Below, piece by piece: positions 27,646-35,528 of a stretch of DNA of 64,000 nt. The translations under genes were made by a program, and so were the position numbers. This DNA comes from Pseudomonadota bacterium (GTDB lineage: Bacteria > Pseudomonadota > Alphaproteobacteria > Reyranellales > Reyranellaceae): contig JAFEBU010000010.1 in assembly GCA_018242505.1 (NCBI GenBank), forward strand, positions 1 to 64,000. Reading direction: 5' to 3'. The notes under the pieces were generated by a model, which did no database searches, had not been told where the DNA came from, and was given only the letters and a program-made list of their open reading frames with translations. Positions within the stretch are counted from its first letter, which is position 1. Each line of letters starts with the position of its first letter.

Positions 27646-28407
27646 TTACTTGCCCTGGAACTTGGCCGTGCGCTTCTCGAGCCTGGCCTTCATGCCTTCC
27701 TGTGCGTCCTGGCTCTGCATCGCCGCCACGACCAACGCATCGACATCGTCGTGCTTGATGCCGTCGCGGAACTCGAGCTGGCGCACGGTGAGCGCCTTCA
27801 TCGCCTTGAGCGACAGCGGCGCATTGGCCGCCAGACGATCGATCACCTTGGTCGCCTCGGCTTCCAGTTGATCCGCCGGCACGCAGCGCGCGATCAGGCC
27901 CAGCGCATGGAGCTTGGTGGCGGGCAGCGGATCGCCGAGCAGCAGCATCTCGCGCGTCGTCACCGGCCCCAGCACTTCCATCAGCTTCTTGGCCAGGAAC
28001 CAGTTGGGCGCGAGACCCACCTGCGCGAGCGACATGCCGAAGCGCGCCTTGTCGCTGGCGACGACCAGATCGCAATGCAGCGCCAGCTCGTTGCCGCCGG
28101 CGATGGCGTCGCCCTGGACCACGGCGACCACGGGCAGCGGACAGAGCTCGATCGCGCGCAGCATCACCTCGATGCCGCTCGCCTGGCCGGCGCCCGCGCT
28201 CCTGCTGCGCTCGGCCATGTCGAGCCCGGCGCAGAACACGTTGCCCTTGCCGCGGACCACGATCACACGGTCCTCGGCCGCGACCGGTGCCTGCAGCGCC
28301 CCGATCATGTCGCCCAGGAGTTCGCTGTCGAGCGCATTGCGCTTCTCGGGCCGGTTCATCCAGACGGTTTTGACCGGACCGTTCTTCTCGACAATGACCT
28401 TCCCCAT
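27646..28407 (-). CDS. Enoyl-CoA hydratase/isomerase family protein
   Basis: A 253-residue crotonase-fold enzyme. It shows NRPEKRNALDSELL, the oxyanion-hole segments VFCAGLDMAE (about residue 65) and VVAVVQGDAIAGGNELALHCDL, and FGMSLAQVGLAPNW. Crotonase-family proteins hydrate or isomerise acyl-CoA esters. GGAGGG upstream sets ATG 28407 over 28431. It is probably in one unit with the small GIY-YIG-like protein and near the acyl-CoA dehydrogenase/CoA transferase pair. Confidence 0.93.
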   Translation of the reverse strand: MGKVIVEKNGPVKTVWMNRPEKRNALDSELLGDMIGALQAPVAAEDRVIVVRGKGNVFCAGLDMAERSRSAGAGQASGIEVMLRAIELCPLPVVAVVQGDAIAGGNELALHCDLVVASDKARFGMSLAQVGLAPNWFLAKKLMEVLGPVTTREMLLLGDPLPATKLHALGLIARCVPADQLEAEATKVIDRLAANAPLSLKAMKALTVRQLEFRDGIKHDDVDALVVAAMQSQDAQEGMKARLEKRTAKFQGK

Positions 28408-28439
28408 CGCGCCCTCCGGTGCCTCGTTCAACGCTCGAG

Positions 28440-28545
28440 CTCCTCTCCCCTGGGGGGAGAGACTGGGAGAGGGGTCGACGTGCTGCGTTTCCCTTCTCCT
28501 GAACCTTTCCCTTAGCAGGGGAGAGGAACATGAAATAGAGCGTCA
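28440..28545. repeat. CTCTCCC/GGGAGAG palindromes
   Basis: Two GC-rich palindromes (around 28442-28475 and 28495-28530) of the type repeated throughout the window, with no reading frame of interest. Confidence 0.65.
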
Positions 28546-28649
28546 TTTCCGATCTCGCAGCGCGATACTGGTCGTCGGCCAGATGCCTCGGGGATTCTCC
28601 ACAGTTTCGATCGTGCCGAAACGCAGAACGCGCCGGCCCAGGCGTTCCA

Positions 28650-28934
28650 TCACCGCTGTTCGACACGCGCCTGTTTGACACGCGTCTGCCTCGCCTCGAT
28701 CGGCATGGTGCCGTCGATCTCGATCGCCGGCGTCTTCGCTGCACAGGCAATGTCAGTGAAGTAGGGACCGATCGGATACTGGCAACTCGGATACTGGCAG
28801 CTCGGATACTGGCGGCGGAACTTGATGCCCTCCATGCGATGCGCACGCACCTGCTCCCGGCAGATCTTCTCGGCACGGCAGACATCGCGCCGCAGCTCCC
28901 GTGCGCGCCGAGTCTTCTTCTCCATCTCTCTCAT
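28650..28934 (-). CDS. Possible small hypothetical protein with a QYPSC repeat
   Basis: A 94-residue frame starting MREMEKKTRRARELRRDV. It has a basic helical first half and a five-residue tandem unit (QYPSC twice, then QYPIG) encoded by near-identical 15-bp repeats at about 28775-28820. No strong ribosome site and no known domain. It may be a real small protein or a chance frame between repeats. Confidence 0.3.
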   Translation of the reverse strand: MREMEKKTRRARELRRDVCRAEKICREQVRAHRMEGIKFRRQYPSCQYPSCQYPIGPYFTDIACAAKTPAIEIDGTMPIEARQTRVKQARVEQR

Positions 28935-28980
28935 ATTTCATGTTCCTCTCTCCCCACGAAGGGAGAGGAGGGCAGAGAGA

Positions 28981-29069
28981 AGAGGAAGAGGAAGAGGAAG
29001 AGGAAGAGGAAGAGGAAGAGGAAGAGGAAGAGGAAGAGGAAGAGGAAGAGGAAGAGGAAGAGGAAGAGG
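28981..29069. repeat. Hexanucleotide microsatellite (AGAGGA)x14.8
   Basis: An uninterrupted run of AGAGGA, nearly fifteen copies, lies between two CTCTCCC-type palindromes downstream of the msrP gene. Such pure short repeats change length by slippage. No gene reads through it convincingly. Confidence 0.95.
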
Positions 29070-29149
29070 GGGCGATGACGTGCGCATCCTCCGCTCTCAA
29101 CCTCTCCCCTGTCGGGGGGAGAGGCGTATGAGAGAGTGCAGCAAGCCTG

Positions 29150-30124
29150 CTACATGAACAGCTTCTCGGACTTGCGGTTCTCGTAGAGGCTCGACACGAA
29201 TTCGCCGTAGCCGTTGTAGAGCTGGGTCGGAATGCGTTCGTCGCTGCCGAGCGGCTTCTCGGTTGCCTGGCTCCAGCGTGGATGCGGCACCTTGGGATTC
29301 ACGTTGGCCCAGAAGCCGTATTCGTTGTCCTGCAGCGCTTCCCAGAACGAGACCGGCCGCTTGTCGGTGAACTCGATGCTGACGATCGACTTAACGCTCT
29401 TGAAGCCGTACTTCCACGGCACGACCAGCCGGATCGGCGCGCCATTCTGCTTGCCGATCGGCTTGCCGTAGAGGCCGGTGGCGATGAAGGCGAGGTCGTT
29501 GGTGGCCTCGTCCATCGCCAGGCCCTCGGTGTAGGGCCAGGGCCACAGCGGATCCTTCTGCTCGAACATCACCGAGGGCTTCTGCAGCGTCTTCATGACG
29601 ACGTACTTGGCGCCGCCTGCGGGTTTGCAGAACGCGACCAGCGACTTCATCGCAAAGCCGCTCCACGGCACGATCATCGACCAGGTCTCGACGCAACGGT
29701 GGCGATAGACGCGCTCCTCGAGCGGCATCTTGGCCAGGAGGTCGTCGAAGCCGATCTCGAACGGCTTCTCGACCATGCCGCCCACCTTGATGGTCCACGG
29801 CCGGATCTCGAGCTTCTGGGCGGCGCGCCAGATGCTCTTGTCGGTGCCGAACTCGTAGTAGTTGTTGTAGGTGATCGCCAGGCGTTCGGGCGTGACCGGA
29901 GTGGGGTCGCCGAATTTGTCGTTGCGCTTGGGGGGATAGAAATGCGCGGTGGGATCGACCGCCTTGTCGTCGGCCGCGGCGACGCCGGGCAGCGCCAGCG
30001 AGGCGGCTGAGGCGGCAAGCCCCAGGCCCATCGCCTGCACCAGACGGCGGCGGTCAAGATAGAGGCCTTCCGGGGTCGCCTGCCGCTCGGGCAATTGCCA
30101 GCCCGTGCTGCGCTTGATCAACAT
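29150..30124 (-). CDS. msrP: Protein-methionine-sulfoxide reductase catalytic subunit MsrP
   Basis: The periplasmic molybdoenzyme that repairs oxidised methionines in envelope proteins, using electrons from the membrane haem protein MsrQ. The 324-residue precursor has a Tat signal (DRRRLVQAMGLGLAASAASLA, residues 24-44). It binds molybdopterin through Cys 144 in HRCVETWSM, followed by VPWSGFAMKSL and the GAPIRLVVPWKYGFKSVKSI region. ATG 30124 gives the normal length. No msrQ is visible next to it. The gene just upstream encodes a periplasmic thioredoxin-like protein, which fits an envelope redox-repair role. Confidence 0.93.
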   Translation of the reverse strand: MLIKRSTGWQLPERQATPEGLYLDRRRLVQAMGLGLAASAASLALPGVAAADDKAVDPTAHFYPPKRNDKFGDPTPVTPERLAITYNNYYEFGTDKSIWRAAQKLEIRPWTIKVGGMVEKPFEIGFDDLLAKMPLEERVYRHRCVETWSMIVPWSGFAMKSLVAFCKPAGGAKYVVMKTLQKPSVMFEQKDPLWPWPYTEGLAMDEATNDLAFIATGLYGKPIGKQNGAPIRLVVPWKYGFKSVKSIVSIEFTDKRPVSFWEALQDNEYGFWANVNPKVPHPRWSQATEKPLGSDERIPTQLYNGYGEFVSSLYENRKSEKLFM

Positions 30125-30270
30125 CTTCTGCTCCCTGTGTTCATCATCTGACTGTTCGTCATTTGACGTTCTCTTTATTCGACATGGTGCGGCCAGCCGG
30201 CCAAGACAAATCAATCCTGTTCACCGCGCCGTGACGCCGCCCCTGCGCCGGCCTCTGCCAGGCCGTCGCT

Positions 30271-30705
30271 TCAGGACGTCGTGCCCGTCACCTCCAGGAG
30301 GCGCGGCCACATCTTCTGCTTCCAGCCATTGTTGCCGGTGGTGGTGAAGATGATCTTGTGGTCCCGCGCCAGGATGAAGCGGGGTGTCCAATAGCCACGC
30401 TGCGTGCCTTCGTCGCTCATCAGGAATTCGGTCAGGACCCAGCGGGCGTCGGCCGGCCAATATTCCTCCTTGAGGATCAGCTCGGCATTGGCCGGATGGA
30501 CGATGCGATAATCAAGCTTCTTGAAGGCTTCGGACTTGAGGAACACCGGCTCGGACTGGGCACGCCAGATCTTGCAGCCGCCTCAAAGTTCGTGGCCGAC
30601 AAACACCAGCATGGGCCGCCCGGTGTCGGCGCGCCCGATGCGGGCCCACGACGATGTGGCCACCAGCGCCAGGCCGCCCACCGTCAAAGACCGTCTGTCG
30701 ATCAT
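30271..30705 (-). CDS. Tat-exported thioredoxin-like protein with in-frame TGA (candidate selenoprotein)
   Basis: Read from ATG 30705 (GAGGAG eight bases upstream) the frame gives MIDRRSLTVGGLALVATSSW, a Tat-type signal, then PMLVFVGHEL. TGA at 30583-30585 (codon 41) follows, and reading resumes GGCKIWRAQSEPVFL to TGTTS and the stop. If TGA is selenocysteine the motif is U-G-G-C, the redox CxxC position of a thioredoxin fold; the total is 144 residues. The RNA behind the TGA folds as a two-part hairpin (lower stem 5 bp, upper stem with a bulged U and 4 bp, apical loop CGUGC 18 nt after UGA), like the bacterial SECIS. The alternative is a nonsense pseudogene restarting at GTG 30546. It lies upstream of msrP on the same strand. 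Confidence 0.55.
30546..30582 (-). promoter_or_regulatory. SECIS-like stem-loop after the in-frame TGA
   Basis: Counting from the base after UGA, positions 3-7 (CGGCU) pair with 32-36 (AGCCG). Positions 12-13 (GA) pair with 28-29 (UC), U14 is bulged, and 15-18 (CUGG) pair with 24-27 (CCAG). The apical loop is CGUGC. The bulged U and a GU in the loop are the features that SelB recognises in the E. coli fdhF element. It lies within the coding sequence, as in bacteria. Confidence 0.5.
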
Positions 30706-30875
30706 CGCGGATCTCCTCGTGGAAAATCTCCCACGAGGCCAATATGCACACGCGCCCAGACGCGGGAACCCCCGCTCACCGGCTTGTGATTCTTTATGTC
30801 CTCTCCCTCGCGAAGGGCCTGATCAGGAGGAGAGGAGCCTTGAAAAAGAAAGCGTTCATGTTCCTCACCCCCGCT

Positions 30876-30925
30876 GCGAGGCGAGGCGAGGCGAGGCGAG
30901 GCGAGGAGAGGAGAGGAGAGGAGAG
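30876..30925. repeat. Pentanucleotide repeat (GCGAG)x6 then (GAGAG)x4
   Basis: Ten pentamer units in a row, six GCGAG and four GAGAG, in the 295-bp gap between the EF-G-like gene and the thioredoxin-like gene. A CTCTCCC...GGGAGAG palindrome follows at 30953-30975. It is a slippage-prone tract. Confidence 0.95.
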
Positions 30926-31000
30926 GAGGACGTGCGCTTCGCCCGCTCCCAACCTCTCCCCCAATCGGGGGAGAGGAGAAAGAGAAGTCGGGCCTTCGCC

Positions 31001-33076
31001 TTAAGCCGCCGCGCGCTTCTTCGTCTCCTCGACGATGCGGTCGGCGGTGCGGCCGACCAGCTCCTGCAGATGGTCGAAGGTCGCGTGCCAGGTGCCCACG
31101 CCCTGGGTCACCGAGCGGATCTCGACGATCATGTCGGAGACCTCGGCCTCCGGCATCAGTGCCGAGACCTCGTCCCAGCCAGTCCAGCCGGTCCGGGCGT
31201 CGTAGCCGAGGAGCTGGCCGCGCCGGCCGGTGATCAGGCGCTGGATGCGCGACGTCGCCTCGTTGGGCGCGGCGACCGTCACCTTGAGGATCGGCTCCAG
31301 CAGCACCGGCTTGCACTTGGGCATGGCCTCGGTCATGGCGATGCGCGCCGCCATCTTGAACGACATCTCGGAGCTGTCGACGCTGTGGTACTGGCCGTCG
31401 ACCAGCGTCACCTCGAGATCGACCACGGGCTGGCCGAGCGGGCCTTCCTTGAGATAGTCGCGCAGGCCTTCCTCGACCGCGGGGATGAAGTTGCGCGGCA
31501 CCACGCCGCCCACGATCTTGTCGACGAAGCGGAAGCCCGAGCCGCGCGGCAACGGCCGGACCTCGATCTTGATGTCGCCGAACTGGCCGTGCCCGCCGGT
31601 CTGCCGCTTGTAGCGCGCATGCTGGGTGGTGCCGGCCTGGATGGTCTCGCGGTAGGCGACGCGCGGCGGGCTGGTATCGACCGCGATGTTGTAGCGGGTC
31701 GCAAGCTTCTCGATCGCGACCTTGAGATGCGTCTCGCCCTGGCCCTTGAGCAGGAGCTCGTGCGTCTCGGCCCGCTGCTCGTAGGCAAGCGACGGATCCT
31801 CCTCGACGATCTTCTGCAGCGCGCCCGAGAGCTTCACCTCGTCGTTGCGGTTCTTGGCGGTGAGGGCGAGCGCGAACACCGGCGGCTCGGAGATGGGGAA
31901 GTCGGGGACCTGGCTGATACCTGCGGCGGAGATCGATTGCCCGACCGACAGCACATCCATCTTGGCCAGCGCCACGATCTCGCCCGCGCGGGCCTCGCCC
32001 ACCTTGTCGAGGCGCTGGCCGAACGGACGGAACAGGCTGCCGACGCGCTGGCCGCCGAGGCTCTGGCCCTCGGCGAGCGTGCCCGACCAGACGCGGCAGA
32101 GCGAGAGCTTGCCGGCATGCGCCTGGTGCAGGACCTTGAAACATTCGGCCATCGTGGCGCCGGTGGGTGGCAGGTCGCGGCGCCGGGCCGTCTCGTCGAC
32201 GAAGGGCGTGTCGTGGCGCAGCGCCTTCAGGAGCCGGCGCACACCGTTTTCGCGGTCGCCGGCGCCGAGCAGCACCGGCGCGATCTTCTGCGAACCGAAT
32301 TCGTCATGCAGGTCTCGGTAGATCAGCGACTTCTCCGGCGCGACGTCCTCGATGAGCTGTTCCAGCAGCGTGTCGTCGAACTCCGACAGCGTCTCCAGCA
32401 TCTCGCGCCGCGCCTCGCTCTCGCGCGGCAGGATCTCGGCCGGCATCTCGATCAGGTCGGAGGCGCCGCTCGACTTGTAGCGGTAGGCGCGCTCGCTCAC
32501 GAGGTCGACGTAGCCGACCGTTTCCTCGCCGCCGTTGCTCGTGTCGTGGCGGATCGGCACCTGGCGCAGCACCAGCTTGCGCGACGAGACGGTCTGCAAT
32601 GCCGCCAGCATGTCGCGCACGCGACCCTCGGCCGAGTCGATCTTGTTCACGAAGAAGATATGGGGGATGAGGTTGTCCTCGATGTATCTCAGAAGCGGCG
32701 TCAGCGCGACCACGCGCTCGGGCGCCGGCTCGCAGATCACGACCGCTGCATCGGCCACGGCCAGCGCCGCCAGCGCATCGTGCTGCAGCTCGATCGAGCC
32801 CGGTGTGTCGATGAAAGTCCATTGGTCGCCGAGATAGTCGATCGAGGCGATGTTGATCTCGGTGCTCATGCCGCGCTTGCGCGCCTCGGCCGAACCGTCG
32901 CCGATGGAGGTGCCCGCGCGCGTCGAACCGCGCCGGCCGATGGCCCCCGTCGCAAACAGGATGCTCTCGAGCAGGCTGGTCTTGCCCGAGAGATACGGCC
33001 CGCACAGCGCCACCACGCGATGCGCGCCGCTGCCTGGTCTGCCTCCGAGTACGGTTCCGGTTTTGAGGTCGGTCAT
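31001..33076 (-). CDS. Elongation factor G-like translational GTPase
   Basis: A 691-residue EF-G paralogue. The GTPase motifs are visible: GPYLSGKT (26-33), DTPG (90-93) and NKID (144-147), followed by the EF-G domains II-V including RYKRQTGGHGQFGDIKIEVRPL and VVPRNFIPAVEEGL. The P-loop (GPYLSGKT, not AHIDAGKT) and the shortened start mark it as the EF-G-like (FusA2-type) group, not the housekeeping factor. ATG 33076 is chosen because the upstream extension to 33328 has no domain. Its exact role in translation is unsettled for this group. Confidence 0.9.
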   Translation of the reverse strand: MTDLKTGTVLGGRPGSGAHRVVALCGPYLSGKTSLLESILFATGAIGRRGSTRAGTSIGDGSAEARKRGMSTEINIASIDYLGDQWTFIDTPGSIELQHDALAALAVADAAVVICEPAPERVVALTPLLRYIEDNLIPHIFFVNKIDSAEGRVRDMLAALQTVSSRKLVLRQVPIRHDTSNGGEETVGYVDLVSERAYRYKSSGASDLIEMPAEILPRESEARREMLETLSEFDDTLLEQLIEDVAPEKSLIYRDLHDEFGSQKIAPVLLGAGDRENGVRRLLKALRHDTPFVDETARRRDLPPTGATMAECFKVLHQAHAGKLSLCRVWSGTLAEGQSLGGQRVGSLFRPFGQRLDKVGEARAGEIVALAKMDVLSVGQSISAAGISQVPDFPISEPPVFALALTAKNRNDEVKLSGALQKIVEEDPSLAYEQRAETHELLLKGQGETHLKVAIEKLATRYNIAVDTSPPRVAYRETIQAGTTQHARYKRQTGGHGQFGDIKIEVRPLPRGSGFRFVDKIVGGVVPRNFIPAVEEGLRDYLKEGPLGQPVVDLEVTLVDGQYHSVDSSEMSFKMAARIAMTEAMPKCKPVLLEPILKVTVAAPNEATSRIQRLITGRRGQLLGYDARTGWTGWDEVSALMPEAEVSDMIVEIRSVTQGVGTWHATFDHLQELVGRTADRIVEETKKRAAA

Positions 33077-33432
33077 GACAGCGTCCTCCTTCTGCGCCAT
33101 GGGCGCACAATGCGCAACGAGCGCGCAAATGCGCGGGATGCGCATGAAAGCTCCGGAAGACGTCTCCCGGATGGACGCCCTGGCGCTGACCTTGCGCGCA
33201 GGGACGGCGGGCTGCTCCAGCGTCCGTGGACGGTCGCCTACAAACTCTCGGCCGTGACGCGAACGCAGGATGCAAACCCGCGGCGCCTCGATCGGAGCGA
33301 AGCCCTTCTGCTGGGGAAATGCTTTCACTCCCGGCAGGGCGAGTCAATCTGCTGTCACGGGAAGATTCTTGCGAAAGGCAGTTTTCATCGGAGCGCGCCA
33401 CTCCAGTGGCGCGCTCCAATGATGGCTGCGCC
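33077..33432. other. Gap with a perfect 28-bp palindrome
   Basis: No gene is seen in these 356 bp. GGAGCGCGCCACT (33390-33402), two bases, then AGTGGCGCGCTCC (33405-33417) is an exact inverted repeat just behind the LysR gene end, probably a bidirectional terminator or extragenic palindrome. The rest, near the EF-G-like start, is rich in GCGC motifs without clear meaning. Confidence 0.6.
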
Positions 33433-34374
33433 TCAGGTTTGCGATCGCAAGCGCGCTGCGAGACTCTTGGCGGCTCGGTCGAGGCAGTCGATGAAGCGCA
33501 TCGTGGCCGGCGTCGGAGCGTGGACCTTGGAATAGTAAAGGCAGGTCCTGAGCACGATGCGCGGCCGGAACGGGCGAGCGACCACGCCGGGAAAAATCTC
33601 CTGCGCCAGCATCAGCGGGTTCATCAGGCCGATGCCGACGTTCTGCTGCACCAGGCAGCAAACGCCGACCGCGTTGGCGGCGACGATGGGCGTCGTATAG
33701 GGGATGCCCGCCTGCTGGAACGCGGCGGCGATGAGCTGGGTGGTGGCCGATGTCTCCGCCAGCCCGATCAGCGACTGATCGGCGAGATCCTTGGCCCGGA
33801 TGGTGTTCTGCCGTGCAAGCAAATGGCGGCGCGGCAGCACGGCGACCAGTGCGGTCTCGCAGAGGTCGCGCGTTGTGCAGAGCTGCATCACCCGCGCATC
33901 GATGTTCTTCACGATCGGCGTGCCGACGCCGATGTCGACCTCGTTGGCCGCAACCTTGTCGAGGAGATGATGCGTGGTGTCGATCCCGATCTCGATCCGA
34001 ACGTCCGGCCAGCGCCGATGGAAATCCTCGATCGCGACCGGCAGGACCGAGACCAGCGCCGGCCCCGCCGTGCCCACCACGATCTGGCCGATGTCGCCGC
34101 CGCGCAGGGACTGGGCGGCATGACGGGCGCGGTCGAGATGGTCGACGGCGCGCTGGGCGAAGGGCAGCAGGCGCTCGGCCTCGGCGGTCGCGGTCAGCCG
34201 GCCGTTGGCGTTGCGGAACAGTTTCAGCCCGGTCTCGCGCTCGAGACCTTTGAGGCTCTTGCTCACAGCCGCCATCGAGATGCCGAGCTTGTCGGCCGCC
34301 TCCGACATGTTGCGGCTCAGGATCATGGTAAGGAAGATCTCGAAGTGACGGGTCGTGACTGCCGTGCCGAGCAT
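33433..34374 (-). CDS. LysR-family regulator divergent from the bicupin operon
   Basis: A 313-residue LysR regulator. The DNA-binding domain reads TRHFEIFLTMILSRNMSEAADKLGISMAAVSKSLKGLERETG (residues 7-48), and the effector domain follows. ATG 34374 is favoured; the longer frame passes through extragenic repeat sequence. It is divergent from the bicupin/hydrolase/ABC genes and probably controls them through the TTAAC-N5-GTTAA palindrome at 34481-34501. Confidence 0.9.
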   Translation of the reverse strand: MLGTAVTTRHFEIFLTMILSRNMSEAADKLGISMAAVSKSLKGLERETGLKLFRNANGRLTATAEAERLLPFAQRAVDHLDRARHAAQSLRGGDIGQIVVGTAGPALVSVLPVAIEDFHRRWPDVRIEIGIDTTHHLLDKVAANEVDIGVGTPIVKNIDARVMQLCTTRDLCETALVAVLPRRHLLARQNTIRAKDLADQSLIGLAETSATTQLIAAAFQQAGIPYTTPIVAANAVGVCCLVQQNVGIGLMNPLMLAQEIFPGVVARPFRPRIVLRTCLYYSKVHAPTPATMRFIDCLDRAAKSLAARLRSQT

Positions 34375-34480
34375 GGGAGATCCAAGCAATGGGGTGTCGC
34401 CCCGAGCGAAGCGAGGGATCCTTGTTGTTGGCATCGCGAAGGATCGATCCCTCGTGGGACGACACAGTTGCATGAGGTCA

Positions 34481-34501
34481 GACTTAACCAAAAGTTAAGT
34501 C
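34481..34501. promoter_or_regulatory. LysR-type operator candidate
   Basis: GACTTAAC-CAAAA-GTTAAGTC is a perfect 8-bp inverted repeat containing a T-N11-A core, the classic LysR binding pattern. It lies 71 bp before the bicupin start and 107 bp before the LysR start. Confidence 0.6.
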
Positions 34502-34571
34502 CATTGTGCTTGCGGTTGCAAGCCGAGGGGCGCTGTATGGCGGACGACAATCAATCCAGGAGGAGCCGCTC

Positions 34572-35528
34572 ATGCCCGACGCCGGAAAGATCCCGTCTTC
34601 CCCAGACCTCGCGCGCGAGATGGGGGGCTTCATCGGCCGCTATACCGAGAAGTCGTTCGATTGGGACGCCTTTCCGGGCAGCCGCGGCTTTCCCGACCTC
34701 ACCCGCGCCCAGCTGCGCTATGTCGGCGCCGGCGGTTCGCCCAAGAGCGACGACCCCTCGACCCTCAAGGCCGAGCACTTCACCTTCAGCCTGGTCAACC
34801 AGCCGGTCGGCAAGTTCGCGGCCTCGCACAGCCACGAGATCGTCGAGCATTTCATGATCCTCCAGGGCGTGCTGACCGTGGGCTGGGTGTGGGGCGACGA
34901 GGTGATCGAGGCCAGGCTCGGGCCGAAGGACCTGGTGCTGAACAGCCTTGGACGTCCGCACGGCTTCCGCAACGACGGCATCGAGCCGGTGCTGATGCAG
35001 ATCACGGTGGGCAGCGGCAAGCCGCTGGCGCCGGTCTATGTCTGCCACCCCAAGAGCAAGGACCTCGAGCTGTCGCGCCGCTTCGGCGCACCCGGCCCGG
35101 ACAAGATCCACGCCTTCCGGCCCGAGAGCGACGATTTCCGGCACAAGGAGATGGCTTCCCACGTCGTGCGCTACCGCGACCGCACGCCGGTCTGGAACGA
35201 TGCGGGCTTCGCCGTCATGAACTATGTCGGCGGCGCGGGCGCACCGCCGCAGCATTATCGGATGGATTTGATCTACCTGCCGCGCGGCAAGGCGATCGCC
35301 CCCTATGTACGCGACGTCGAGGATGTCTACTTCGTGATCGAGGGCGCGATCACCGTCGGCTGGGAAGAGGGCGGCAAGATCGTCGAGAAGCGGCTGGGCA
35401 CGCGCGACCTGATCTTCAATCCCGCGGGGCGGCCGCACTATTTCCGCAACGACGGCGCGACCGACGCCGAGTTCACGATGGTCGTGGGCACACCCCAGGC
35501 CGAGACCGTTACCTTCCGCGCGGCGTGA
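34572..35528 (+). CDS. Bicupin protein
   Basis: A 318-residue cytoplasmic protein with two cupin domains. The first has SHSHEIVEHFMILQGVLTVGW (about residues 93-113). The second has RDVEDVYFVIEGAITVGW (about 255-272) and ends PAGRPHYFRNDG. The His/Glu set in the first cupin could bind a metal; the second lacks the usual HxH. AGGAGG precedes ATG 34572. It overlaps the next gene by GTGA. It may be a dioxygenase- or isomerase-like enzyme; its substrate is presumably the compound imported by the downstream ABC system. Confidence 0.85.
   Translation: MPDAGKIPSSPDLAREMGGFIGRYTEKSFDWDAFPGSRGFPDLTRAQLRYVGAGGSPKSDDPSTLKAEHFTFSLVNQPVGKFAASHSHEIVEHFMILQGVLTVGWVWGDEVIEARLGPKDLVLNSLGRPHGFRNDGIEPVLMQITVGSGKPLAPVYVCHPKSKDLELSRRFGAPGPDKIHAFRPESDDFRHKEMASHVVRYRDRTPVWNDAGFAVMNYVGGAGAPPQHYRMDLIYLPRGKAIAPYVRDVEDVYFVIEGAITVGWEEGGKIVEKRLGTRDLIFNPAGRPHYFRNDGATDAEFTMVVGTPQAETVTFRAA

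Noticed and set aside
28839..29157. Poly-Glu or poly-Arg/Lys frames across the AGAGGA tract
   Set aside because: They exist only because the repeat is open in several frames; no ribosome site or domain.
30521..33535. 1004-codon plus-strand frame
   Set aside because: Antisense to the EF-G-like gene and the thioredoxin-like gene, with no domain pattern; a GC-driven shadow.
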